Shown piece by piece: positions 26,466 through 34,810 of a DNA stretch of 64,000 bases. The first letter of the stretch is position 1; each line of letters begins with the position of its first letter. The notes beneath the pieces were generated by a model, which saw only the letters and a list, made by a program, of their open reading frames with translations, did no database searches and was not told the DNA's origin. Source of the DNA: Sinomonas sp. ASV322 (GTDB lineage: Bacteria; Actinomycetota; Actinomycetes; Actinomycetales; Micrococcaceae); assembly GCF_030908245.1 (NCBI RefSeq), contig NZ_JAVFJJ010000008.1, forward strand, positions 117,410-181,409, written 5' to 3'. A program made the translations under genes and the position numbers.

Positions 26466-27479
26466 TGCGTAATCCCCTGTAGCGAATGATGTTCCAAAAG
26501 GGCACATCCTAGCCGACCCGCAAAACGGCACCCCAACCAGACACGGCCCGGTCCGAGCCTGCGTCCTCCTGCCGCCGCGGACTCAGGCGTCACCGGGGCC
26601 GGCCCCGAGGACCCGGGCGGCGGGGCCGCAGGTTGGGTGCCCGCATGCACCGGAGTAGCCGGCCCCGCCACCGCCGCGAGCGCCAGGGAAACTGGCAGGA
26701 GGAAAGCCGAAAAAGGGCGCAGAAAATCGCCGCGAGAGAAACCCAAGGAAGCCCCCCAAAGGTGCGAAACGACGGCACCGAAACCCCTTGCCCCGAACTC
26801 GGTGCCGATGACAAGGTCAATCTAGATCCAGAGAATCGATATGACAAGATTAATTCTTGAATTTGTTCTATTTCGAAAAAGACACGAGCCCCGTCGCAGC
26901 GTCCACCTATGACGAGGCCTTCCCCAACTGCCACGCCTTATGCGGCCGGGCCCACATCCGCCACGCGAACATGCGCCCACCCCCGCCATGGCAAGCCCGC
27001 CCTCATGCCCTTCCTGCCGGGCCGACTCCCGCGCAGCCCACCAGCACGCCACGACCGAAGTCGCCGAGCCCCCTCCCCGACAGAACAAACCGGATGGAAG
27101 GTATTGACATGAGGGAGGCGGCGCGCATAGTCTCAAGCTGTTGCGCAGCATTGCGGACCAGCGAGGCAAGATTGCAATGCGTCAATTTCACTGCGGTCAC
27201 GACATTAAGTCCTGATTTCGAGGAATGCTGGATTAGGGCCGATATTCCAGTCGGAGCGCAGCCGACAGATTCGGATTGCCCAATCTGAAAAATTCGACGT
27301 GACCGACTTTGCTCGGGAACTTGCCGTGCCGCCACGCATCCGGGGCATCGCTTCCTCGCCATCCTGGCCTGCCGAACCCTAGTCTCAAACGGTCCACCGG
27401 ACAACTCCCACATGTCCCGACGCCGCCCGCCGGAGAACAACCCACCACGAACGCGCCGGTCACTGTTAGGTTTGGTGTC
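26466..27479. other. Gap of about 1 kb, AT-richer, no gene seen
   Basis: No reading frame here has a ribosome site, recognisable domain and normal codon use together. From about 26800 to 27300 the base composition falls clearly below the genome level (for example AAGATTAATTCTTGAATTTG near 26843), which suggests an inserted or regulatory segment. A promoter-like pair at 27104-27133 points rightward into the small membrane protein and helicase genes, leaving a leader of about 340 bases. Confidence 0.45.
27104..27133 (+). promoter_or_regulatory. Sigma-A-like promoter ahead of the XPB operon
   Basis: TTGACA (27104-27109) is a perfect -35 box, and TAGTCT (27128-27133) is an acceptable -10 box with 18 bases between. 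It would transcribe towards the gene at 27480. Good -35 boxes are rare in this GC-rich sequence, which makes chance less likely. Confidence 0.45.
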
Positions 27480-27692
27480 ATGGCGCCAACATTCCGCCGC
27501 GCTGCCTCATGGGGCGGCGCCGCCGTCGCGGTCTTCTCGATCGCCATGGTCGCGCTCGCCATAGGGCTCGCGGCGGTGGGGCAGACGCCGCCTGGCTGGA
27601 TGGCCGCCGTCGTCCTCTACGGGCTGCCGCTCGCGTTCGCACTCATGGGAGCCGCCCTCGTCGCGGCGTATGTCGAGAGGAGGAGACGCTAA
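27480..27692 (+). CDS. Small two-helix membrane protein
   Basis: A 70-residue protein: a short basic start (MAPTFRRAASWG), a first membrane helix (about 12-33), a Pro-rich turn (GQTPPGW), a second helix (about 41-63) and a basic end (ERRRR). No family is recognised. Its stop lies only four bases before the helicase-associated gene and its last codons contain that gene's ribosome site, so it belongs to the same transcript. Confidence 0.7.
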   Translation: MAPTFRRAASWGGAAVAVFSIAMVALAIGLAAVGQTPPGWMAAVVLYGLPLAFALMGAALVAAYVERRRR

Positions 27693-27696
27693 GGGC

Positions 27697-30093
27697 ATGT
27701 CGTCCATCCGCGCACTCGCCGAAGAACTCGCCGCCCGGGGAAACGATTCCCTCCGCCGGCTTTTTGCAGCCCGGTCGGATCTCATCGCGCCGGGTGTCCC
27801 CGACTTCGCGGCGCTTGCCGCGCGAGCGTGCGCGAGGCTGAGCCTCCAGCGCGCGCTCGAAACCCTCTCGAAGCCCCAGCTCGAAGTCCTCGAAGCGCTC
27901 GTCCTCACGACCGACGAGGACGAGGGCCGCAGCGGAAGCGCCGTCGAGCTGCGGCACGCCGTGGGCAGCGCGACGCTCGGGACCCTCGACTCGATCCTCG
28001 CCGAGCTCTCCCAGCTCGCCCTGACCTACCGCGCGGACCCGCCGGACTCGATCCACTCGGCCTCGGGGAGCCGCCGCCGCTACTACCAGCCCGTGGCCCG
28101 CGTCCGCGAGGTGCTCGGGAGCTACCCCGCGGGCCTCGGCCGCTGCTACACCGAGCTGACCGCGGTCTCGGCCTTCTTCGCCGAGCGTGCGGCGGGCATC
28201 GTCAATGCGATCCCCGCCGCGACACCGCAGCAACAGCAGGTCGAGCACCACATCGCCGCTGCGTACGCGCTCGAACGGTGGGCAGGGCTGCCCGAGGCGC
28301 TCGACGGCGCCCCGAGCCGCACGCGCGAGGTCCTCGAGAAATTCACGAACTGGCCCGTCGGCGCGGTGCCGCACGCCGAAGCGCGCGTGCGCCCCGGCCG
28401 GCGCACGGAGAACCCCGTCGACTGGCTGCTCTCGCACGGCCTCCTCGTGCCGATCGACGACGAGCACGTCGAGCTCCCCCGGCCCGTAGGCCTCGCGCTG
28501 CGCGGCGGCCGAATCGTGCCCGAGCTCTCGCTCGAGCCCCCGGCACCGCCCACGGCGACGACGAGTGTCGCGCTCCGGCGGAACGCCGCGCTCGGCGCGA
28601 TCGGCGAACTCCTGCGCCTCGTGAGCGGCCTCGCGGTCGACGCGGCCGAGCGCCCCATCGAGACGCTGCGCGCGGGCGGCGTCGGCATACGCGAGCTGCG
28701 GCGGCTCACGTCGGGCCTGCGCGCCGAGGCCGATCAGACCGTGCTCGCCCTTGAGCTCGCGGCCGCCGCAGGCATCATCACGCTCGACGTCGACACGTCG
28801 ACCTGGCGAGCGACCGCGGCCGAGGAATGGCTCGCCCTCTCCCGTCCCGACCAATGGCTCCTCCTCGCGACGTCGTGGCTCGACACGGCCCGCGTCCCCA
28901 CCCTCGCGATGTCCTCGGAGGGCGGCGCGCAGCTCGCCCCGCTTGCGGGCGAAGGCCAGCGCCCCGACGCCGCGGCCGTGCGGCGCCGGATCCTCGAAGT
29001 CGCGGCGGAGCTCTCCGCAGAGGCGGACGCGCCCGAGGGCCGGGCCTGCGTCGTCTCGCCGGGCGACATCCGGGCTCGGTTCGAATGGGCGCAGCCCCGT
29101 CTCGCCCGGCGCCTGCGCGGGCTCCTTGAGGGCGTCCTCGCCGAGGCGGCGATGATCGGCTTCACAGGCTCGGATGCCGTGACCCATGTCGGGGCGGCGG
29201 TGCTGCGCGGCGACTTCGACAGCGTCCGGACCCTTCTCGAAGAGATCCTCCCGCCGAGCGTGGATCGCATCCTGCTCCAGGCCGACCTCACGGCCGTGGC
29301 GCCGGGCTACCTTGAGCCGGCCCTCGCGCGGCGGCTCGCGCTTCTGGCCGATGCCGAGGGGCGCGGCCCCGCGACAATCTACCGCTTCTCGGCGGCGAGC
29401 CTCCGTCGCGCCCTCGACGCGGGCGAGGACGCCGCATCGATCTCCGAGTTCCTCGTGCAGCACGCGGAGACGGGCGTCCCGCAGCCCCTCGCGTACCTCG
29501 TCGACGACACGGCGTCCCGCTACGGGAGGATCCGCGTGGGCCGCGCCGGCTCCTTCGTTGCGGGCGACGACGAGGCCACCATCGCGGGGCTGCTCCGCGA
29601 GCCTGCCGCGCAGCAGCTCGGCTTCACGCAGATCGCGCCGTCCGTCGTCGTGAGCAACGCGACCCCGCAGGAAGTCGCGACCGTGCTCCGCGAACTCGGG
29701 CACGCGCCCGCCGTCGATTCCTCCCTCGAGCCGGTCGTCCGGCTCCGGCGCGTGCGGGGCGCCGCGGCACCCGGCCTGCCCACGCCTGCGCCGCGCCCCG
29801 CCGTCCCGAACCCGGACGACGTCGAAGCGCAGCTCAACATCCTGCGGAACCAATCCGCGGTGAGCAGCAACGGGGACGAGGTGGCCCCCATGCTCGGCAT
29901 CGAGACGCTCCAGAAGGCCATCCGTCTCAAGCGGGCGGTACGCTTGAACATCGTCGACGCGCTCGGCAACTCGACCGTCGAGGAGCTCCGCCCGGTGTCG
30001 ATCTCGGCGGGGCGCGTGCGCGTGTTCGACCCAGAGCGGGAAACCGAGCGCGTCCTGAGCGTGCACCGTATTATCGACGTCGAACTCGCCTGA
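27697..30093 (+). CDS. Helicase-associated protein (XPB N-terminal-type domain)
   Basis: A 798-residue protein encoded just before the XPB helicase gene in many actinobacteria. It is a long series of helices (SSIRALAEELAARGNDSLRR, LSKPQLEVLEALVL) and includes the helicase XPB/Ssl2 N-terminal-like domain in the second half (SVDRILLQADLTAVAPGYLE, then IYRFSAASLRRALDAGEDAAS, then RYGRIRVGRAGSFV). The C-terminal 60 residues (LGIETLQKAIRLKRAVRLNI and onward) look like a WYL-type beta domain. No ATPase motifs are present. It probably assists the neighbouring helicase in DNA repair, but direct evidence is lacking. AGGAGGAG precedes the ATG. Confidence 0.82.
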   Translation: MSSIRALAEELAARGNDSLRRLFAARSDLIAPGVPDFAALAARACARLSLQRALETLSKPQLEVLEALVLTTDEDEGRSGSAVELRHAVGSATLGTLDSILAELSQLALTYRADPPDSIHSASGSRRRYYQPVARVREVLGSYPAGLGRCYTELTAVSAFFAERAAGIVNAIPAATPQQQQVEHHIAAAYALERWAGLPEALDGAPSRTREVLEKFTNWPVGAVPHAEARVRPGRRTENPVDWLLSHGLLVPIDDEHVELPRPVGLALRGGRIVPELSLEPPAPPTATTSVALRRNAALGAIGELLRLVSGLAVDAAERPIETLRAGGVGIRELRRLTSGLRAEADQTVLALELAAAAGIITLDVDTSTWRATAAEEWLALSRPDQWLLLATSWLDTARVPTLAMSSEGGAQLAPLAGEGQRPDAAAVRRRILEVAAELSAEADAPEGRACVVSPGDIRARFEWAQPRLARRLRGLLEGVLAEAAMIGFTGSDAVTHVGAAVLRGDFDSVRTLLEEILPPSVDRILLQADLTAVAPGYLEPALARRLALLADAEGRGPATIYRFSAASLRRALDAGEDAASISEFLVQHAETGVPQPLAYLVDDTASRYGRIRVGRAGSFVAGDDEATIAGLLREPAAQQLGFTQIAPSVVVSNATPQEVATVLRELGHAPAVDSSLEPVVRLRRVRGAAAPGLPTPAPRPAVPNPDDVEAQLNILRNQSAVSSNGDEVAPMLGIETLQKAIRLKRAVRLNIVDALGNSTVEELRPVSISAGRVRVFDPERETERVLSVHRIIDVELA

Positions 30094-30189
30094 TCAGCCA
30101 GGCAGGATCGGCGTCGAGCCGGCCCGACAAACGCGTCGGGCCCGCGAGGCGGCCCGTCAGCGTGGCGTGCCGCGAGCTAGGAGTAACCA

Positions 30190-31833
30190 GTGTCGGATGG
30201 CCCGCTCATTGTCCAGAGCGACAAGACGATCCTGCTCGAAGTCGACCACGGGCAGGCGACCGAGGCGCGGCACGCGATCGCGGCGTTCGCCGAGCTTGAG
30301 CGCGCCCCGGAACACATCCACACCTACCGCATCACTCCGCTCGGGCTGTGGAACGCGCGCGCGGCAGGAATCGACGCCGAGAAGGTCCTCGACACCCTCC
30401 TGACCTATTCGCGGTTCCCGGTCCCCCACTCGCTCCTCGTCGACATCGAGGAGACGATGTCCCGGTACGGGCGGCTAAGACTGGAAAAAGACCCCCAACA
30501 CGGACTCGTGATGCGCACGGACGATTACCCCGTGCTCGAGGAGGTCATGCGGGCCAAGAAGATCGCTCCCCTGCTCGGCCCGCGCATCGACGGCGAGACC
30601 GTCGTCGTCCATTCCTCGGAGCGCGGGCAGCTCAAGCAGGCCCTGCTCAAGATCGGCTGGCCCGCCGACGACCGCGCCGGCTACGTGGACGGCACGCCGC
30701 ACCCCATCGCGCTCGAGGAGGAGGGCTGGGCGCTGCGCCCCTACCAGCGCCTCGCGGCGGAGAACTTCTGGGCCGGTGGGAGCGGCGTCGTCGTCCTCCC
30801 GTGCGGCGCGGGGAAGACGATCGTGGGCGCCGCAGCCATGGCGCAGTCGTCGACGACGACGCTCATCCTCGTGACGAACACGGTGGCCGCGCGGCAGTGG
30901 AAGGACGAGCTGCTCCGGCGCACGAGCCTCACGGAGGACGAGATCGGCGAGTATTCCGGCTCCGTCAAGGAGGTCCGGCCCGTCACGATCGCGACGTATC
31001 AGGTGCTCACCGTCAAGCGAGGCGGCCTCTACCCGCACCTCGAGCTCGTGGACAAGAACGACTGGGGCCTCATCGTCTACGACGAGGTGCATCTGCTCCC
31101 CGCGCCGATCTTCCGCATGACCGCGGACCTCCAGGCCCGCCGTCGTCTGGGGCTCACGGCGACGCTCGTGCGCGAGGACGGTCGCGAGGGCGAGGTCTTC
31201 TCGCTCATCGGACCCAAGCGCTACGACGCGCCATGGAAGGACATCGAGGCGCAGGGCTACATCGCGCCCGCCGACTGCGTCGAAGTCCGCGTGGACCTCC
31301 CCCGCGACGAGCGCATGGCCTACGCGATGGCGGACGACGCCGACAAGTACCGCCTGTGCGCATCGAGCGAGACGAAGACGGCCGTCGTCGAGCAGCTCGT
31401 GCGGCGGCACGCGGGAGAGCAGCTCCTCGTGATCGGCCAGTACATCGACCAGCTCGACGAGATCGGCGAACGCATCGGGGCGCCGGTCATCAAGGGCTCG
31501 ACGAGCGTCAAGGAACGCCAGCGGCTCTTCGACGCGTTCCGCGCGGGCGAGCTTCACCGGCTCGTGGTCTCGAAGGTCGCAAACTTCTCGATCGACCTCC
31601 CGGAAGCCTCGGTCGCCGTGCAGGTTTCGGGTTCGTTCGGCTCGCGGCAGGAGGAGGCCCAGCGGCTCGGCAGGCTCCTGCGGCCGAAGGCCGATGGTCG
31701 CTCGGCGCGGTTCTACGCCCTCGTGGCCCGCGACACCCTCGACCAGGACTTCGCGGCGAAGCGCCAGCGGTTCCTCGCCGAGCAGGGCTACGCGTACCGG
31801 ATCATGGACGCGGGCGACCTCGCGAAAGACTGA
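30190..31833 (+). CDS. Bacterial XPB-type DNA repair helicase
   Basis: A 547-residue superfamily 2 helicase. A damage-recognition-like N-terminal domain (1-180) precedes the first RecA fold: LRPYQRLAAENF (Q-like motif), VLPCGAGKT (Walker A, near 202), LIVYDEVHLLPAPIFR (Walker B as DEVH), GLTATLVREDG (motif III with the following RED-like segment). The second fold has SKVANFSIDLPEA and QEEAQRLGRLLRPK (motif VI). Eukaryotic and archaeal XPB opens DNA in transcription and excision repair; the bacterial form is an ATP-dependent 3'-5' helicase thought to act in repair. GTG start, 96 bases after its partner gene. Confidence 0.92.
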   Translation: MSDGPLIVQSDKTILLEVDHGQATEARHAIAAFAELERAPEHIHTYRITPLGLWNARAAGIDAEKVLDTLLTYSRFPVPHSLLVDIEETMSRYGRLRLEKDPQHGLVMRTDDYPVLEEVMRAKKIAPLLGPRIDGETVVVHSSERGQLKQALLKIGWPADDRAGYVDGTPHPIALEEEGWALRPYQRLAAENFWAGGSGVVVLPCGAGKTIVGAAAMAQSSTTTLILVTNTVAARQWKDELLRRTSLTEDEIGEYSGSVKEVRPVTIATYQVLTVKRGGLYPHLELVDKNDWGLIVYDEVHLLPAPIFRMTADLQARRRLGLTATLVREDGREGEVFSLIGPKRYDAPWKDIEAQGYIAPADCVEVRVDLPRDERMAYAMADDADKYRLCASSETKTAVVEQLVRRHAGEQLLVIGQYIDQLDEIGERIGAPVIKGSTSVKERQRLFDAFRAGELHRLVVSKVANFSIDLPEASVAVQVSGSFGSRQEEAQRLGRLLRPKADGRSARFYALVARDTLDQDFAAKRQRFLAEQGYAYRIMDAGDLAKD

Positions 31834-31867
31834 CGCCCGGTCGCCGGTCGATTCGCATGCTGTGAAT

Positions 31868-31883
31868 TGTGAGCTGCATCACA
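31868..31883. promoter_or_regulatory. Perfect CRP/GlxR-type binding site
   Basis: TGTGA-GCTGCA-TCACA is an exact match to the CRP consensus TGTGA-N6-TCACA, also recognised by actinobacterial GlxR/Crp proteins. It lies between the XPB gene and the SpaA-type protein gene. A -10-like TAGAAT follows at 31893-31898, so the site overlaps the -35 region of a rightward promoter. The leader from there to the ATG at 32076 is about 170 bases, GC-rich and able to fold, but matches no RNA family I know. Confidence 0.75.
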
Positions 31884-32075
31884 GATCCGTCGTAGAATCG
31901 TGACCAGCGGACCGGCGAGGGGCGCCGGCCCGAACCATGCTGGGGGCTTCGCCCGTTGCACCCGCGGGACGTAGGGCGACGCCACCCGCGGCGACCCGAT
32001 CTCGGCAGCTGGGGGCCCGGCCACGGCGGCACGACCGCCGGGGTTAGCTATTCGCATGCCCGCGAAAGCAGTCCC

Positions 32076-34103
32076 ATGAAACTCATTCGTCGCACCCGCT
32101 GGGGTGCGCTCCTCGGCGTCGGCGCGCTCGTCCTCTCGATCGCCGCGCCAGCTCAAGCCGACACCCTCAAGGGGAGCCCCTTCGATGCCGGCAACGGCTC
32201 TCTCACCACGAACGTCGCCGGCGAAATCGACTGGACAACGCCCAGTTTCGGCGTCAACTGTACGGACGTGACGTTCACCCACTTCTGTCGCGACGACCTC
32301 CCCTCGGGGAAGAACGACAACTCCTTCGGCAACGGGACCAAGGAAGACGACCAATCCCCAACCGTCGTCACGGGCGCCATTCCGCCCAACAAGAGCGACC
32401 TCACGCGCTTCTTCGCCAAAGTCGAGACTGAGAGCAACGGCCAGGACTACGCGTACCTCGCGTGGGAGCGGCAGAACAACCCGTCCGGCACCACGAACAT
32501 GGACTTCGAGCTCAACCAGAGCGCGACGGTCGACGCCAACGGCATCCCCGTCCGCACTGACGGCGACGTCCTCATGGACTTCCACCTTGCCAACGGCGGC
32601 ACGAGCCCGACGATCATCTCGTACCGGTGGAACGCCGCAACAGGCTCATGCCAGGCAGCCACGGCCCCGCCGTGCTGGGGACCCGGAACGACGATCACCA
32701 ACTCGGGCGGCCAGATCCTCGACACCTTCCAGGCGTCGGTGAACACCGCCGTCGGCCAGGCCAACGACCCGTTCCCCGGTACGGTGCTCACGACCGCCCC
32801 CGGCGCCCTCGACCCGTTCACCTTCGGCGAGGCCGCAGTGAACCTCGAGCTTGCCAACATCATTCCGGCGAACTCGTGCTTCACGCTGAACAACGCCTAC
32901 CTCAAGAGCCGTTCCTCGGATTCGTTCACCTCTGAGATCAAGGACTTCATCCTGCCGATTCACCTCGGCTTCCAGAAGTGCGGCTCGATCATCATCCAGA
33001 AGAAGACCATCGGTGGGGTCGGGACATTCAACTACACCGACACGTCAACCGCGACCGTGATCCCCGGCTCGTTCAGCCTCACAACGGCCACGGCCGGAAC
33101 GCCCGTGGGCACCACGATCATGCCCGTGAACAGCACCGATCCCAAGGCGCTCCGTGCTGGCACGTACACCTTCACCGAGGGCGCGAAGACCGGGTTCGAC
33201 CTGACCGGCCTCTCGTGCTCGTCCGCGAACGGGACATCGTCGACGTCGACATCGGGAGCCACCGCAACGGTGAACCTGACCCCCGGCGACACCGTGACAT
33301 GCCTCTACGTGAACACCGCCCGCGCGGCGCTCCACGTCAAGAAGGTCACGAACCCGAACCCCGACACGACGAACGCGAGCTTCGGCTTCACGGGCCCCAA
33401 CAACGATTCCGCATCGCTGATGAACGGCCAGACCTTCGACCGGACGAACCTGCTCCCGGGCTCGTACGTGTGGACTGAGACTGCCAAGACGGGCTGGGAC
33501 CTCACGAATGTGGCCTGTGGGACCGGCGGCACAGGAAGCGTCGCGAACCGTACCGCCACCTTCAGCCTGACCCCGGGCTCCGACGTGACGTGTACCTTCA
33601 CGAACACGCAGCGCGGCACGATCACCATCCACAAGCAGGATGACGCCAATCCGGCGGTCCCGCTCGCCGGTGCCGTGTTCACGCTTCTCGATCCTCAGGG
33701 GAATCCGCTGCCGGCCGGCACCGCGGACAGCCTGACGTGCATGACCAACGCGAGCGGCAACTGCTCGTTCACGGACGTGCTGCCGGGTTCGTACCTCGTG
33801 CGTGAAACAACGACCCCGCCCGGATTCACGACCGCGGCTGACCAGTTCGTGACAGTGGCCCCCGGCGCGACCGTGACGCTCACGTTCACGAACCCGCGCC
33901 AGTTCACGATCATCGTCCTGGTCTGCAAGAACGCCGATTCCTCGCTCTACCCGAGCCAGGTGACGGTGGACGGCTCGACGCTGACCTCGCTCGGCGCTGC
34001 TCCGGCCGGGCTCACCTCGGCCCAGCTGTGCAGCCTCGGCGGCGCATCGTTCAGCCCGAAGGCTGTGGGGAGCCACCCGGCCAGCGTGCTGATCCCGCAG
34101 TGA
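32076..34103 (+). CDS. Secreted multi-domain surface protein with SpaA/Cna-B-like repeats
   Basis: A 675-residue secreted protein. MKLIRRTRWGALLGVGALVL followed by APAQA is a Sec signal. Residues 29-310 form a domain of unknown type with NCTDVTFTHFCRDD and YLAWERQNNPSGTTNMDFE. Three beta-sandwich repeats follow: about 310-425 (GSIIIQKKTIGG ... CLYVNT), 426-515 (ALHVKKVTNPNPDTTN ... CTFTNT) and 516-610 (TITIHKQDDANPAVPLAGAV ... TFTNPR). The third has the Lys, Glu (VRETTTPPGF) and Asn expected of an isopeptide-forming SpaA/Cna-B domain. There is no LPXTG signal or membrane anchor at the C-terminus, so it is either released or held non-covalently. Expression probably depends on cAMP/GlxR through the site at 31868. 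Confidence 0.82.
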   Translation: MKLIRRTRWGALLGVGALVLSIAAPAQADTLKGSPFDAGNGSLTTNVAGEIDWTTPSFGVNCTDVTFTHFCRDDLPSGKNDNSFGNGTKEDDQSPTVVTGAIPPNKSDLTRFFAKVETESNGQDYAYLAWERQNNPSGTTNMDFELNQSATVDANGIPVRTDGDVLMDFHLANGGTSPTIISYRWNAATGSCQAATAPPCWGPGTTITNSGGQILDTFQASVNTAVGQANDPFPGTVLTTAPGALDPFTFGEAAVNLELANIIPANSCFTLNNAYLKSRSSDSFTSEIKDFILPIHLGFQKCGSIIIQKKTIGGVGTFNYTDTSTATVIPGSFSLTTATAGTPVGTTIMPVNSTDPKALRAGTYTFTEGAKTGFDLTGLSCSSANGTSSTSTSGATATVNLTPGDTVTCLYVNTARAALHVKKVTNPNPDTTNASFGFTGPNNDSASLMNGQTFDRTNLLPGSYVWTETAKTGWDLTNVACGTGGTGSVANRTATFSLTPGSDVTCTFTNTQRGTITIHKQDDANPAVPLAGAVFTLLDPQGNPLPAGTADSLTCMTNASGNCSFTDVLPGSYLVRETTTPPGFTTAADQFVTVAPGATVTLTFTNPRQFTIIVLVCKNADSSLYPSQVTVDGSTLTSLGAAPAGLTSAQLCSLGGASFSPKAVGSHPASVLIPQ

Positions 34104-34134
34104 TCTCCGGCCTCCACACCAGCTGAGACGAACC

Positions 34135-34164
34135 GTGAGGGCTCCGCGAAAGCGGGGCCTTCAC
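34135..34164 (+). terminator. Terminator after the SpaA-type gene
   Basis: GTGAGGGCTCCGC pairs with GCGGGGCCTTCAC (one G-T wobble or mismatch) around a GAAA-type loop, 32 bases past the stop codon; AGTTCG follows. It fits an intrinsic terminator of the secreted protein gene. Confidence 0.65.
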
Positions 34165-34327
34165 AGTTCGTCCATCAATTTGTGAAAGACCTCTGGTCAG
34201 AATTTGGGTGTGGCCCTACCATGAAGGGGCTGGGAATCAGACTGCGTCGGTTTCTGGGATCCCTCGCCGGGGCATCGACGCTGCGAACGGCGCGTCGTCA
34301 CCGTGCACCCATGATCAAGGACCAGCC

Positions 34328-34789
34328 ATGCGCAAGCTCTTCCTCGGTGTCTCCGCTCTCCTTTTCCTCGACACGCTCCTCCAGCTCTACTTCGCCGGCT
34401 TCGGAGTCTTCGGCGAACACGTCGTCGGCGGCGACGAATCGTTCACTCCGCACTCGATCAACGGCCAGTTCGTTCTCCGGGGCCTCGCGCTCCTCGCGAT
34501 TCTCTTCGCGGCCCTCGCGAAGGCGGGGAGATCAACGATCTGGCTCACGGTCGGAATCTTCCTCATGACGTACGTCCAGCTCATCGTCTTCATCCTCGGC
34601 GGGATCCTGAGCGGCGGAAGCCGCGAGCACCCGAACCTGCCCGGAGCGTGGATGGTGTCCGTGCATGCCGTCACCGGTCTCCTCATCATCTTCATGACGT
34701 ACTGGCTCTTCCGCCGCGCCCGCAGGCTCGTCCGGACGGGGAGCGCCCGGAGGGCCGGCAAGCGCCAATCCGTCTCGACCTCGGCCTGA
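34328..34789 (+). CDS. DUF6220-like four-helix membrane protein
   Basis: A 153-residue membrane protein with four hydrophobic helices (about 3-25, 44-65, 70-92 and 105-128) and a basic C-terminus. GVFGEHVVGGDESFTPHSIN and a loop His in WMVSVHAVTGLLI are as in DUF6220 proteins, which carry conserved His residues in the membrane; a haem or copper role has been suggested only by analogy. The multicopper oxidase gene starts 21 bases downstream, so the two are probably one transcript and may share a redox role. Confidence 0.65.
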   Translation: MRKLFLGVSALLFLDTLLQLYFAGFGVFGEHVVGGDESFTPHSINGQFVLRGLALLAILFAALAKAGRSTIWLTVGIFLMTYVQLIVFILGGILSGGSREHPNLPGAWMVSVHAVTGLLIIFMTYWLFRRARRLVRTGSARRAGKRQSVSTSA

Positions 34790-34810
34790 TCTGCCTGCAG
34801 GCCGAGCCCC

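Noticed and set aside
26857..27288. 143-codon open frame in the AT-richer gap
   Set aside because: It has no ribosome site, no domain and poor codon use; the promoter at 27104 lies inside it.
27643..30066. Open frame of 807 codons on the minus strand
   Set aside because: It is antisense to the helicase-associated gene, which has a ribosome site and a recognisable domain; the reverse frame has none.
31905..32075. c-di-GMP riboswitch in the SpaA leader
   Set aside because: Short likenesses (GGGACG, CCGGGGTTAGC) exist, but the GNRA tetraloop, receptor and order of conserved blocks cannot be placed.
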